Shown piece by piece: positions 1-14,599 of a DNA stretch of 64,000 bases (position 1 is the stretch's first letter; every line of letters starts with the position of its first letter). The position numbers and the translations under genes are program-made. Origin of the DNA: Brugia malayi. Its lineage: Eukaryota; Nematoda; Chromadorea; Rhabditida; Onchocercidae. The notes under the pieces were generated by a model. That model searched no databases. It was given only the letters and a program-made list of their open reading frames with translations, and was not told the DNA's origin. The stretch covers positions 12,072,696 through 12,136,695 of the forward strand of contig NW_025062477.1 in NCBI RefSeq assembly GCF_000002995.4. Direction: 5' to 3'.

Positions 1-1933
1 AATTGAACTAATCAACAAATAGCAATCAATAAATGATTGTATTTAAATAAGAAGTAAATCAATTCATTATATAAAATATCTAAGTAAGTACTTTCGTTTT
101 TTGTTTTGCTTTTTTGTTTCTTTTTTGTGAAACAAATTGCAACTTAATAAGATAGTAATAGAGAAATATGATAAATATCAGAAATGAATTAAATAATCGA
201 AATGAAATTGATAATGAATTAGTTCCGATAATATTGGATAAATCTGAAATAATCATTAAAAGATGAGAGTGGAGGGATGAGTTGAAGTGTAAGTTGCAAA
301 TGAATAGATTACAACTTCTATCCTTTTCCCAAGTAATTTAAAATTCTTAAAGAAGCAACTGTTCAATTATTGTTTGCTTCTCAATGATAACATATTTATC
401 AGAATACTTCTTATCATCAATATCATCTCATATTGATAAATTTCAGCATCACAAATAACACTGATAAAATTGACAAATAATAAAATTTTTTGCAAAAAAA
501 AAAAAAGTTGAAAAAAAATTATTTTATAATTTATAATTTAGGAAAAGATATCAATACAAATTCAACTTATTTTATAGCTTTTTTTTTTATTTTTGTATTT
601 TACAAAGTTTGAAATTTTAAATTAATTCGAGAATTGTAGAAGAAAAAAGAAAATAAAAACAAAATCAAAATGATTCAATGAAAATTTTTATGATCCAAAA
701 AAAAAAAAATATTATCATTGTGATAATAATTAGTGAAATTAGGACGAGAAAATCCTTATTTTTGCTTTTTCTTCTTATTAATTAATAAATTAAAGATTTT
801 ATCTTTAAAGCCTTTTTTAAAAATAAATTAAAATAATAAATTTTATGTATGTATAAAGTGATAATGTGATTAAATATTTCTTTGTTTGCAAAAAAAAAAA
901 AAAAAAACTTTAAAATTCTTTTCATAAAATTAATCTTTTTAGTTTCAACTGAAATTCTTTAGATTTTTCAGTATTTTAAAATATAAGGAAAAAAAGAGAG
1001 AAAAATGTTTCAGATGGATTATTTATAGCAAATGGAATTGAGAAATAATACAAATAAAGCGCTTTATGCATAGTGATAAGATTATCAGTACTTTACTTAC
1101 TTAAATTTACTTTCATACAATAAGTAAAATTATCATTTAATAAATAAAGATTAATAGGTAAAAAAAAATTATCATTTTTTTGGCTTTTTTTTATAAATTT
1201 AAAAAAAGTTAAAAAAAAAAGATTTTTTCTTTCTTTTACGATTATCATAAATTAAAATAAATAAATTTTATTAAATTAAGAGAAAAAAGATTTATTTGAA
1301 AAAATATTTGTTAAAATAAAATTTTAAGTGAAATCATGCAATGATTATTCTGAAAATATAAATAACAAAAACTTTTACTTAACTTTGTGCTTAATGTCAT
1401 TCAAGCTGATATATGCAAATATGTATATAATAATTGGTTTGTTCAACTTTTAGCTAAACAATAAATTCCCACGGGTAAAAATGATGAAAAGTTAAATTTA
1501 CCATTCAGTTATAAAATTATTCCCTCCCTCTTTTCCATCTATACTTTAAAAACTATAAAGGACAAATTGAGAAATTTTTATTCTAAAATTCCAATTTAAC
1601 TATGTCATAAATTTTAGTATATGAAATTTGTTACATTATCGCATCACTGATAATTTAAATAGTAAACGGATAAAAATATATTTAAAAGAATTGAAAATTA
1701 GGAGCAACTAAATTTGAGAAAAATTTTAAAAAAATTCCAAAATAATTCTTTCTTTTTATTCTTAAGATTATTTCTTCCTTTTTCTCTCTCTTTCTCTGTC
1801 TCTCGTGAATAAAAATTTTTTTTTGAATAATTTGTAATATTTTAACTAATTTTAATTCATTCAAATTTATTCAAATAAATATTTTTTTGGGCATAAAATG
1901 AGAAAAGTGAATGAAAATTATCAATTGTAATCA

Positions 1934-1980
<47 letters not shown>

Positions 1981-4438
1981 AATTAATTTTTCTTTATTTT
2001 TTTTTAATAATTTAACTTCATGATTGAATAAAAAGTTGATTTAGATGAAATATTTATCAACTCTTATCATTTCTCTTTTCTCCCTCTCTCTTCCTCTCTC
2101 CCTCTCCCTCTCTCTCTCTCTCTCTGAAAAGTTTATAAGAAAGAGTTGAAAAAAAAAAAAAAAAAAAAAAAAGGATAGTATTACAAATGTAACAATGTAC
2201 GATGAGCTGAACAAACATTATCACTTTTCTTTCTCTTCAGTTATCCGATAACTCATTTTTTTTTCCTTCTTATTCAACTTTTTACTTCAAAAAAAAAAAA
2301 AAAGAATTTCCAATTTTACAACATTTTTTACCAATTTTAAACAGACTTTATCAATCAATCAATAAAGCCATATTTTAGTATTACTATTGTTTACTTCAAA
2401 TTATTGAGGCTAATAATTTTAAAAAAATATATAAATTTCAAGATTATATCAGTCAAATTAATAAAATCATATTTTAACATTACTATTGTTTATTTCTGTT
2501 TATTAAAAGCTAATTTATCACTATTATTTTGTTTCAAATTATTGAAATTAATTAATAAGAAAAAAATAAAAAAGAATTTATGAATTAGTAATAATAAATG
2601 AAATATTTTATATTTTATATTTTAGAAAAAAGCAAATATTGTAATTATAAAATAAGTAAAAAGTAACTATTTTCATTATCAGAATAAGTTCAGTTTATTT
2701 CTTATAAAATTAAAACTTAATTAAGATTTTATTACAAAAATATCAAACTAATTAAGCCCAATTTATTCACTTATTAAAAACAACAATTAAATTTTGATTG
2801 CAACTTGTGCGAAAAAAAAAAGACTATAATGAATGAATGCTGAAAGAAATAAACTTGACAACTTTGAAATCTTTAAGTTAAAAATTGAAAAGTTTCACAA
2901 GTTGTTGACAATTTTAAAAAAAGAAAAAAAATTTTTTCATAACTTTAAAATTCGAATCAAACATCAACCTTTTCTTTCGTTTTATGCACCATTCGGAAAC
3001 AAAACATCGTTTCTTTATCCTTTCTTACAACTGATTTCTTAAAGAATTTATAAAAAAAAAAAAATAACGAAAATTTTATCAAAAAAAAAAATAATTCAAT
3101 TTAATTTCATAAATGGCAAAAAAAAAGAATTGTAAAAGTCATTTTTTTTAAATTTACATAAATATTTAGGAGATAAGTATCATCATGCATGCAAGTCTAT
3201 AATTATATTAAAAAGCAATAACAATTATTTCTTAGCTATTATAGAAAAGTTTTTAATTTAAATTTTATAAAATTGGTATTAAAAAAAAAAAAACTTAAAT
3301 ATGTTATAAGATTAAAGCATTCACTAATATAAGCATATAATATGAACATACAATTTAGAGGAATATAAATGACAGGTGTTCTACAGGTTCACACAAACAA
3401 TAATTTCATCCAAAAATATCAGATATGCTTGAGAAAACAATTGTCATTCAATAATTTGCTGAAAATAATTTTGTGCTTATTATTATTGTTGTTATTATTA
3501 TTATTATTGTTGTTGTTGTCGTTATTATTATTATTGTCGTTGTTTTCATCTTATTCTTGTATTTGTCGTCGTTATTAACATTATTACTTTTATATATAAT
3601 TCTACTCACTAATAATTTCTTATTATAATTTCTGAAATTTTTTCCTATAACAACAGCAACGACAACAATAACAATAACAACAACAACAACAATCGCCACT
3701 ATCCGATCATCACTATCATCATTATCACCACCAATAACAAAATAATAAAATTATAATTCAATAAGTAATCCAATAATTCTATTATAAAAAAAAAGAGAAA
3801 AAAATAAAATTTCTTTCAAAAAAGAAAATAAATAAATTAATAAAAATTGTGAATGTTAAAATATCATTGAATATTTTCATTTTTCTTTTTCTAATATCAT
3901 AAAAAAAAAAAAGAAATTTTAGCAAAATGAAGAAAAAAAAAAAGGCTAAAAAATTATTGCATAAAAATAAAATTTTAAAAGAAAAAAATTATTAAAAAAA
4001 GAAATTGTATAAAAAAAATTTCAAAAGAGAAAAAAGAAAAGATAGGAAGAAAATAATGGATTAAAATAAATCTTTTATTAATTATAAATAAATAAAAAAT
4101 TTATTTTATTCTTTTTAAATTACACACATACATACACATACACAGACATACACACATACACACACAACTAGTAATTGTCATCGTAATAAGTTGTTGTTGT
4201 CGCCGTTGTAGAAATAGCAATAGTAATAGTAGTAGTAGTGATAGTAGAAGTGGATATGAAGTATCCTTACATACGTAATATTGTTGTGGGTTCATCAGGT
4301 TGACAGTTGACAAATGTATGTGTCCTCTTCCTCTCCTCTTTCTCCATTCTTTCTTTTTCTCACCTTTTTACTGAAACCTCCAAAAGCATAGTAAATAGCA
4401 GCAAATAAGAATGACAGATAAAATATGGAGGGATATAT

Positions 4439-4543
4439 TCACACACACATACACACACACACACACACATACATACATACACACATGCACACACACACAC
4501 ACATACGCAACATACACACCTACACACACATACACACATACAT
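4439..4543. repeat. (CA)n-rich dinucleotide repeat
   Basis: An imperfect CA/CATA repeat of about 100 bp, with a second shorter CA-rich stretch at about 4119-4166. The apparent open frames on both strands (His/Thr or Cys/Val rich) are repeat artefacts. Confidence 0.88.
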
Positions 4544-5670
4544 CGTGCGACCTTTTCATATTTATGCGCAATTCACAACAGTAATCGCGCAAAAGGTTAC
4601 CACCTTAAAATCACTGAAAATCGCGATTATTCCATTCACAGATGAATGAATATGTATCTTATCGTAAACATTTGAAAATAAGTAGGAGAGAGAGAGAGAG
4701 AGAGAGAGAGGAAGAGAAAGAAAGAGGAAATGGGGAAGAAAAAAGTATGCATTAATTAATTAATTAATTAACTTGTTTTTAAAATTTTAATAAAAGACAG
4801 AATTTAAAAAAGAGAAAAAAAAAAAGTTGTAATAATGAAAAAGATAAAAGAAAAGAAAATTATTACTTTAATGAAATTCCTACGAAAAAAAAAAAAAAAA
4901 GAAAAAAGAAGAATCTATGGAATACTATAAAATTGGAATTTAAAACATTATTTTTTTTTTTTCAAAAAAGTTATATTATAATAAATTTAAAGCATTTATA
5001 TTATTGTTAATAAAAATGTAATGTTTTTTTTTTCTTTTTTTTTCTCTTTTCGTTTCTTAGTTTTCTAATCAAAAAGTTCATTAAATAAATTGAAAAAAAA
5101 AAGAAGAAAATACAATGAATTTTATCATTCTATTCGAATTTTATCGTTTGATAAAAAGAACATCCAATAATTGTATATCGTTCTATTTTAAATTTTATTT
5201 TTCTTTCTTTTTGCAGAACTAATAAAGATTTTATTGAAAAATTTTTCTTTGATGTTTTTTTTTTTTGAATTTATGAGTTTTACATTTTAATATAACAAAA
5301 AAATTTTTCATCAACTTAGCTTTATAGCGGTGAAATACAATAAAGATTAATGTGAAAGATTTATTGTCGATGGATACTTTAGTTATAGCAGTAATTCATT
5401 CGTTGATAGTATTAGTGTTGGCTTTTATAATCAATTTATAAATCATAATTATAGCAACTGATAATAATAATAGCAACATTTTATTATAATTAATAATAGT
5501 AGTAATAATGATAGTGATGACGGTAGTAATAATAATGATAATCATATAAATGATAATAATGACAATATAAATAATAATAGCAGTGGTAATAACAACAACA
5601 ATAATGATAATAATGTTGAAATGGCAATGATAATGGTAATGGAAAATGGCAATACTAAGCAATATTGATA

Positions 5671-5673
5671 ACA

Positions 5674-5722
<49 letters not shown>

Positions 5723-5766
5723 TAATAATAATGATAATAATAATAATAATAATGATAATAATAATG

Positions 5767-5805
<39 letters not shown>
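5671..5805. repeat. Long (AAT)n microsatellite with GAT interruptions
   Basis: About 135 bp of AAT trinucleotide repeat, interrupted by single GAT units. It is the longest trinucleotide array in the window and produces false poly-Asn and poly-Leu reading frames on the two strands. Confidence 0.9.
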
Positions 5806-5806
<1 letters not shown>

Positions 5807-7553
5807 CAATGATAATAAAATAGATAAAGTAAGCTAAAATAAGACTAAAACATAGAGAGAAAAAGATTAGAAGAGAATTGTTAAAAAAAGAAATGTTTTT
5901 TTTTTTTTTTTTTTTTAAAAAAGCTCTACTCGAATTTTATTAATTCAATATTATCATAAATGTATAAATACTAGTGAAAAATAGCTCGGAATTCTTCTCA
6001 AACTACACTTAGTAATAAGAAATTTTAATGGAAATAGTTATTTTTTAAAAAAAAAGAAAAAAACGGAAAAATTACATAAACCAGAATGGCAATTAACACA
6101 AAAATATTTAATCCTTATGTGATGTGTTAGAGTAAAAACAAGTTTATCATTAAAATTACCCAAAACTAACCATTCAATTCGATATATCAATCTATCTGCC
6201 CACTAACATTCATTTAATATGATTGCTGTTAATGGCAATAAATGATAAGAAGAGTTAATACCAAAGATGTCGCATAGAGATGTCGGATACGAATATATTT
6301 GTGTACATGTCGCATCAATTTGATATATAAAGATGAAAAGGAAAGAAAAAATAAATTAAATAACAGAGAAAAATAAATTTAAAATATTTAAAAATGGGCA
6401 TTTTTTTTTCTAAATGAAATTAATAATGAGTGAATAAATATTGTTAAAATTATAACAGTTATAGATTTAGAGAAAGAATAAAGAGAAAAAGAAAGATAGA
6501 CATCAATTAATTTTTGCTTTATAAAAAAAAATTGATTTATTGAGTAAGAAAAGAAAAATTTTTTAAATTTTTTCATATATTATCATTTTGTCATACGATA
6601 TAAAATTTTGAGAACAGATAAAAATGAAAAGTTAAATTATTAATTTAATTAATCATTCCAATTAATCATAATATATTGATTATTCCAATTATGATTTATT
6701 ACTATTAATTTGCTATTAATAAAATTGGAATTTAATTTTTATCATTTTTGTCTAACAATTATACAAAATTGAGTGGTTTATTTTCATTTAAAATTTCTCT
6801 CTTCCTCTCTTCCTCTTCTCTTCATTAATTGTTAATGCATTTCTTTCTTTCTTCATTTCTCATCTCATACTCTCTTGCAGAGAGATTTCTTACCAATTTC
6901 AAGAAGTATGAATGATCGCTGTGATAAATAATTTATTATAATAATAATACGTTTTATTCTTATTTCCAATAATATTGTTTGATAGTGTCTGTATTCTTTT
7001 TAATAAATAAAAATTTTGAAATTTAGGAAAAATCAAATGTTGAATTTTTTTTTAAGAAAAAAAGTATTTCGTTCTCTTTTACATGTAGCATTTATAAAAA
7101 TATTAAAATTTTTATTGCCAAAAACCATTCAAGTGGACAATTTTTATTTAAATAATTTTTTTCAATGTGATTTATATAAATAATTTCTTTTTTTTTTTTT
7201 TGAAATGAGTATACTGAAATTAAAAAAATGATGGATATTAGATTAGCTGATTAGCACTTTAGATTAGCTGAAAAAAAAAAGAAAAATAGCCTAATATAGG
7301 ACAATTTGTTATGGTATTACTGCTACAACGTCTAATATAATTAATTATTTATTCATTAAGATAAATTAAAAATTCAAAACTTTTGATTTGTTGGATGCAA
7401 AAGTTTGATAATGGAAGCAAAGGAAACGAATAATATGAAAATTCTATTAAAAGACAAAAAAAAAAATGATAAATAAATAAAAATAAAACTTGAAATGAAA
7501 AAGGAAGCGAATGACAAGAAATGCTGACATATAGCAACAGTAAGAATGATAAT

Positions 7554-7591
7554 GACAATTATGGTGACAATTATGGTGACAATTATGGTGA
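7554..7591. repeat. 12-bp minisatellite, three units
   Basis: The unit GACAATTATGGT is repeated three times in tandem, followed by the degenerate copy GACAGTGATAGT. No coding role is evident. Confidence 0.75.
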
Positions 7592-10500
7592 CAGTGATAG
7601 TGACCAGTGATAACATTTAAGCATTTTTGAACTTCTTAAAGTGCAGACATGCATATGTAAAATGTACATTTTTTACAATTTCAAATAGCTGCAAAAAAAA
7701 AAAAAATTTAATCCTAATTAAAATTTAATCAACAACACAGTTGTGAAAAATATTCAAATACAAATAAATTATCAAAATTAATTTAAAAATAATGTAAGCA
7801 TATAGGAAAATTATTTGCTCATAAATATTTTTCGTTTCATTTTAAATCAAATAAATTGACAAAAATTTCAAATAATATTGAGTGGAAATTTTAAAATTCA
7901 AACTATAATAGGGACAAATTTAAATTGATAGCACAGCGGGATGTATCAATGAGAAATGAAATTGCTAATGAATGAAATAAATGAGATTGAGGAAAAAAGA
8001 AAAGAAAAGAATAGCGGAAAAGAAAAAAGAGAAAAGGAGGAAACGATATCACTTAGATCGGAAAAGGAAATTGATTAAATGATTTGATCGATTAAAAGAT
8101 AAAAATTAAGAGATTAGAAAAGAGTTTACAAATAAGAAATATGGAAATAGTATTTATTTGCGTAAGAATGATTTCACACAAAAAAGAAATTATGTAATCA
8201 AAAAGAAAAAATGGATAATAAATATAAATTAGATGAATAAATTACCTTTTAAAATGAATTTTTCCCACAAAAACTATTATTATTATGATTATTATTGTTA
8301 TTATCATTATTATGAATAATATTATTATTGTTGGTGTATGAATATATCATATGATAAGAACAATTTTATTACTAATTTTAACGAAAATTTGACAAAAATG
8401 TAATTCTATCAATTACTTTAATAAATCGCTAATGATGGGATAGCTATAAATACTTCATAATTTTAAGCTAAAACTAGTTATTATTGTTATTTAAAAGTAT
8501 TATTGCATAAAAGTAATATGATATGATAATGTGATAACAATCAATATTTGATAAATTTAAGTCTTACTTTTTATTTTTATATGAAAAATTTACAATAAAA
8601 ATTAAGTTAAAGTTTTCATTTTATACATTTTTAAATTTTTGCTTTAAAAAATATTTTTAAATTTGATAAATTGATTTAAAATTGAGCAAAGAAAAAAAAT
8701 TAATAATGAGTGTGAATAAAATAAAAAGAAAAGAAATAATAAAACATACCAATGTTTATCAATTGTTGATGTTATCATTTAGCACAAATTTAAAATTTGA
8801 ACTTTCATCTGAATGATAATTTAGTAAATGAATATTAGATAGAATAAATTAGTTTGACATATATATATGAAACATTAAAATATTCACTTATCAAAATGAT
8901 TTATGCAATTAAAATGATAAATGATTGTTTAATGTATGCCAGTTGACAATAAAATACAGTAATAATTTTATCGAAAAATTACTTTTATTCACAAATTCAA
9001 TCAAATTTATATTATTTATTTCCCAAATTACTAATTCCGCACATTTGTTTACTTTTATTTTTTATCATTTCGACTTATTTGTTATTTTTTTATCCATTAT
9101 TACTCTTTTATTATTATTAATTATTATATTCATATTTTAGTAAATTATTGCACTATTATATTCATTTCTAATTATTTATTATTATTTGTTCTTCATTGTT
9201 CAATTATTCTTTTTTGTTTTCTTGCTTATAAATTTTATATATAGCATAAAAACTCATAAATTATGATTTATTTTCTTCTATTCCAGTTTTATTAATAATC
9301 CTTCTAGTTTCATTTTTTTATTGCTATTTGATAATTTAGCTAATTATTTGTTTATTCTTCTTATGCTTACCTAATTGCTAACCCAATTCTTTTTATCTGT
9401 TAATAATTTATTTGTTTATCAATCATAAGAGCTATACAATTGTGCATGAAAAAAGCCAGCCAATAAAATCAAAGATTAAAAAAAATATAAATATTTAAAT
9501 TGTTGCGCATTTCTAGTTGTTTTTAAAAAAATAAATAAATTAATCCATTTTTCCTTCCTGTTTCTTTTTTAGACGACTGATAAAAATGACACATTAGAAG
9601 TTCAATGAGTCGCATAAATGCATGAAATAATAATAGTAACAGTACAACAAACAATAATAACAATAGCAAATAACAACAAAAAAGTCAACAACAAACAATA
9701 ACAAACAATAATAACAATAGCAATAACAACAAAAATAATAATAACAATGACAAAAATAAGAATGACGACAAGGACGATGACAAGGATAATGGTAACGATA
9801 AACGTAACAACAACAATAATTTTTGATAATTACGCTAAAACATATTTATTTGTCTTTCTCTTTGTTTGTTTTTATTTTTTAAACCATTAGTTTTTGACAA
9901 TTTCGTAGAAAAAACAAGAAGCAATTTAATTAGATGAAATTAAAATGGAAACAGCTAATGGAGTTATTGATGACATCTTTAAATAGACATATAAATAATA
10001 AATATAAGTATAAACACAAATATATTATTGTGGTATTGTAAAAAGAAAAATGTAAAGAAGTATGCATATTCGAATTTAATTCAATTGACATTAAAAATTG
10101 ATTTCTGAGAAATGTTCGGTGGTTTTTTTTATTTTTTCCACATATCAATTCATACTTTTCATTTGCCGAATAAAATACTTTTTTTTTTCTACTATATTAC
10201 TTTGAGGAATTTGTCCCTTTGCAATTTTTAATTATTATATTATTTCCAAAAAAAAAAATATATATATATATATATGTTTAAATTTTATTTGTTATATTTA
10301 ATTAATATTTAAAACGTTAAATGAGAAAAAACTTCGTCCAATAGTTAGAAATGCTATTGATTAATTGATTAAATGATTATTTGTTGATGTATTATTATCA
10401 AACGAAATTATAATTTGAAATAATTTCAATGACCTTAATTTGACCTCATAATTCTTCATTCATTGCTTTCCTCTTTTTTTCACAATTTGAAGTGTTTTTA

Positions 10501-10826
10501 TTTTTCACATATATTATTAGTCTAATAATACTTTCAGTATCTATCAAAAATTTAAATACAATCTTCAATCTAATTTTTTTTATCAAATATCTCACTTTAA
10601 ATTAATTGCTTTTTTTTGTGATTTCAAAAGTTGAAAAATTTTTTAAGGCAAATAAAAATGTTTGTTTTTTTTTTCTGTTAAGCTTAAAAACTATTAAGCA
10701 TAATTCACACTTATAAATTAATTTAATTTTTATTAATTTAATATCTTAAGTTAAAATTTAACTCACTTTCAAACTTGAAATTTCTTTTTTGAATGAAAAA
10801 ATTATAAATGATTAAAATAAATAAAT

Positions 10827-10866
10827 GTCCATCCATCCATCCATCCATCCATTCATTCATTCATTG
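10827..10866. repeat. (ATCC)n/(ATTC)n tetranucleotide repeat
   Basis: A run of ATCC units changes into ATTC units without a break, about 40 bp in total. It is a simple repeat. Confidence 0.85.
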
Positions 10867-13766
10867 ATTCAAAATTGATAAATTTTAACAATTAATTATT
10901 TGTGCCCTCCTATAACACTTCATTATAATGCATTTTCTAACAATACTTCCATTTATCAAAACTGTCTTCAGCGCACATTCTGTAACATTTCATCTTTAAT
11001 GAAATAAATGTTTTTAAGTTCAAAATAGAACAAATTTGTTTAAATTTTAAAAAATTTAATTACTTTTACTTTTAATATATTTAATTTTTAACCCCATAAT
11101 TTAAGTATTATTGTATAATTTACTAGTTAATCAATAATTCATATTGATTAGTCAATACAATCATATTGACTAATTAATGTTTGCTAAATTATTTTTCTGT
11201 TTTTTTAATTCAAATTCTACAGAGAAGCCAAAGAGAAAAGACAAGAAGTAAAATGTTATAATTAATTAGTTATAAAATTAACAGAATAAACAAAATAACT
11301 TAACTAAATTTTTTTTAAGAAAAAAAAGCAAAAATTTCAATGCTAAATACAGAAAACTTATTGTTCGTCTCTAAAAAGAAATTAAAATTAGTGTAATAGA
11401 ATAAATATTTGAATTATTCAAGTTATTTGCAAGATAATTAAATTAGATTTAATAAAAATTAAATGGAAAAAGAAAATTGGCGGCCAAAAAATTGTTTAGA
11501 AAGAAATTTTTTTGAGTAAATAATTGGTAGTGTTTAAATTTAAAAAAAGAAAACAGAAACATTTTAATAAAAAGCAAAAAAAAAGGAGCCTCATTAGATG
11601 TTTTCGTTAAATGTTTTCGCTTCTAAAACGCTTAATGTTTCGAATATACTTTTTAATATTGAAATTAAAATAATTGTAAAATGATAAACTGTTGTAATGG
11701 AAGATAATATTAATAATTATAAATAGACATTGATTATGATAACTATAATATATTATACTTAAGTACTTAAAAAGAAATCATTTTTTGCATTTATTTGAAA
11801 ATATATTTGATTGAATCACTGATTGATTGCATGCATTTTGTGAGATGCATGGCATGCATTGCAATGCAATTAATCAATTTAATGTATTTTAAATTAAAAA
11901 TAAACGCTAAAAGATGAAAAATTCGTGAAAGAAAGAAAAATAAAGCACAAAAAAAGGAAGAAAAAATTGCAATAATTTATTGCTATTATTAAACATTTTT
12001 AAAATGAGCAAACATAAATTTTAGCTTTGAATTTTCTTTTCTTTTTTTTTTTTTTTTTTTTCTTTTCGTTGTATCATTTAAGGAAATATAACAAAGTGCA
12101 AATTTATATCAAAAAATTTTTGTTAGAAATAATTTCAAATTTTTTTCAATTTTTCTTTTTAAACATTTTTACACGGATTACTTTTATATTTTACACGAAT
12201 TACCGTCTTTCTTTTCAATATATTTACACGTACTCAAAATATTTGAAATTTTTTTAGGTCAATTTATTGAGACTGAAAGAGAGAAAAAAAAAAGAATAAA
12301 GTATTCATTTTTTTTTTTTTTTTTTTTTAAAAAAACTCATAAAAATGAACAAAAAAAAAAAAAAAAAAACTTATCATATTGTGGTAAATAAATTAAATGT
12401 ATAATTAAATGTATATAGCATATTTGCCATGAAATTCTATGTCAAAAACGAAAAAAAAAAAACGAGGAAGTAAGCAAATTTGATGAGTTATGTGACAAAA
12501 TTTATTTAAATAACAAAAAAAAAAAAAACAAATAAACAAACTTAAATTAGATATGATATATAAATATTATTATTTTGATAAAGCTAACAATAAGAAACGA
12601 AGAAAAATAAATAAAAAAAAGAATTAAAAAAAAAATTTACATATTTAAACTGTAATTTATTATTAAGGTATATTTATTCTATTATTAAATTATATACATT
12701 AATATAATTAATAAATTTTGTAAATATAATTAGGAATGAACTTTACTGATAAATTATTTAGATCTTGAACTATCATTCCAAATTAGCAAAATAGCTTTTA
12801 ATTCCATTTTCATCATTTTTTGTTCCCTTCCATTTCACATGCATTTTTCATGATAACATTTTATTGAATTGATGAAGCAGAAATGTTTGTTAACATTTTT
12901 GCTGTCTTTTTGTGAAAGAAATAAGTGCAATTTGTGTTTACTTTTATTTTTTATTTTTTTTTTATTTTTGGATAAATTCAATAAACAATGTGTTCAAAAT
13001 TTTCTTCAAAATTTTTTTTTTTTTTTCTAATTCTTTCTTTCATATTTTAAAGAATAAAAGAAAGTGAAAGAAAGCACTTAAACTGTATGATCAATAAATT
13101 AGCATTCTAACAAAACTAAATTATTTTAAATGCAGCAAAAAAAAAAAAAAAAAAAAAGTTTTTTTTTTTTAAAAATTTTTAAATGGAACACGAAAATTGC
13201 TGTTGTTGTGAATACATTCTAAAAAAAAAAAAATAAATAAATAAAAACAAGAAAAAATAATTCATTCTTTTTTGAAATTAATTAAAATTTCAAAAATTCA
13301 CATAAGATAACAATAAATTAATATCTTACAAATTTTAAAAGGAATATGGAAAATTTTTGAAACTTTGAAAAAATTGGCAAATAATTTTTGAAATTCTAAA
13401 GAATGAAGAAAAATTGGAATAGTTTTACTAGCAGTAATGTTAAGTATTACTTTATAACAAATACTAACAATTCAATCCTAATATATTCATCTCAACAAAT
13501 ACCTTGCAAAGTGCAAACATATACAAATGAATAAACATTAAAAATTCTTAAATTTATTGTAACTTAGTTTTTTTTAAAAGTTTAATTTATATTTGATATT
13601 GTAAATATTTATCAAATCATTTTACATTAATCTCTTTTATTACTTTATTTTACCTATTACATTCTAACATTCTATTTTATCAAATTTTAATTATAATAAA
13701 AAAAAATACAAAAATGTATACTTCAATTTTGAAGTGAATTATGAAAGTCTAAAATTTTAAACTTAC

Positions 13767-14549
13767 CAAATTATCGATAAGTGTTAAATGATTTTGTTGA
13801 GCTGTTGAAAAAATTTTCCTCCATGGAATATTCAATTGTAACATTTCCATCTTATCATTTTGATATTGTCCATTACCAAAATTCTTGTCAGCCATATATG
13901 TCATTGATAATTGCATAGGTATATTTGTTGAATTTTCATTTTTTGAACAAATAGTAGAAAACTTTCGAGTGATATCAATTGGTGGTGGTGATAGTTTTGA
14001 TCGTAAATAGATCGAATTACAATTGATCAATTGCAAACTTTTTTGCACTGATTGAGGAATTGTTGTTGTATTAATATGAGAAATACGTGAAGTAGCATAA
14101 GCATATGGTTTTTTAATTTTTATAGCTGTTGGAGAAATTGTAGATGAAATTTTTGATTTAGTTAAATATGCATTAACCGCTTTATCATTAATGGAATAAA
14201 TTGACTTTGTTGTTGTTGTTTTTGCTCTTGCTGCTACGGATCGTTTTGATTGATTGATAAGTGATAATGATGATGATGACGATGATGAGAATGATGATAA
14301 TTTTGTTGTTGGATGATATTTAGATGAATTATAATTTACATTTGTTATTGCATTAGTATTGATATCATTGTGTAATTTCTGTCGCAATAATGAAATATGA
14401 GAAATTTTAGGAAATTTATGATCAGTAGATGGAAATTTTTTACATTCAGATAGCAATAATAATGATGTATCAATTTCATTTTTTGATTTATTATTATTAT
14501 TATTATTAATTGGTAGTTCAAATTTAACATGTTTCGTAGTTTTCTTCAT
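13767..14549 (-). CDS. First coding exon of an unrecognised low-complexity Ser/Asn/Thr-rich protein (partial)
   Basis: The exon opens at ATG (14549-14547) and runs 261 codons to a consensus donor, TTG|GTAAGT (donor bases at 13766-13765). The uninterrupted frame reads only four more codons before a stop, so splicing after Leu261 is likely. The protein is basic and low in complexity: an Asn run near residues 15-20, a Ser run near 85-95, a Thr run near 110-115 and a PPPIDITRKFS segment in the second half. There is no signal peptide, membrane segment or domain I recognise. The length is far above chance for this base composition and codon use is varied, which supports a real exon. No continuation exon is visible in the 13.7 kb downstream, so either the next intron is very long or the partner exons are short. 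Function unknown; nuclear or cytoplasmic is only a guess. Confidence 0.7.
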
Positions 14550-14599
14550 TTAAAAATGAAAATTTTATATATTTCTTCGTAATGAAAGACAATTTTTAG

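Larger units (their letters stand above)
1..13700. other. AT-rich region without convincing genes
   Basis: The sequence is dominated by A/T homopolymers and simple repeats: (AAT)n at about 1935-1979 and 5671-5805, (TC)n at 2084-2125, TTATTG/TTG at 3478-3570, (CA)n at 4439-4543, (GA)n at 4685-4711, AAC/AAT tracts at 9631-9818 and ATCC/ATTC tetranucleotides at 10827-10866. The open frames are short and lysine/asparagine/leucine-rich, as expected of AT-rich repeats. I found no exon with sensible codon use and paired splice sites. Parts may be intronic to the minus-strand exon at 13.77-14.55 kb, whose downstream exons are not visible here. Confidence 0.6.

Noticed and set aside
4368..4649. Open frames rich in His/Thr or Cys/Val on both strands
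   Set aside because: They are translations of the (CA)n repeat.
5396..5837. Poly-Leu and poly-Asn open frames
   Set aside because: They are translations of the (AAT)n microsatellite, open on both strands.
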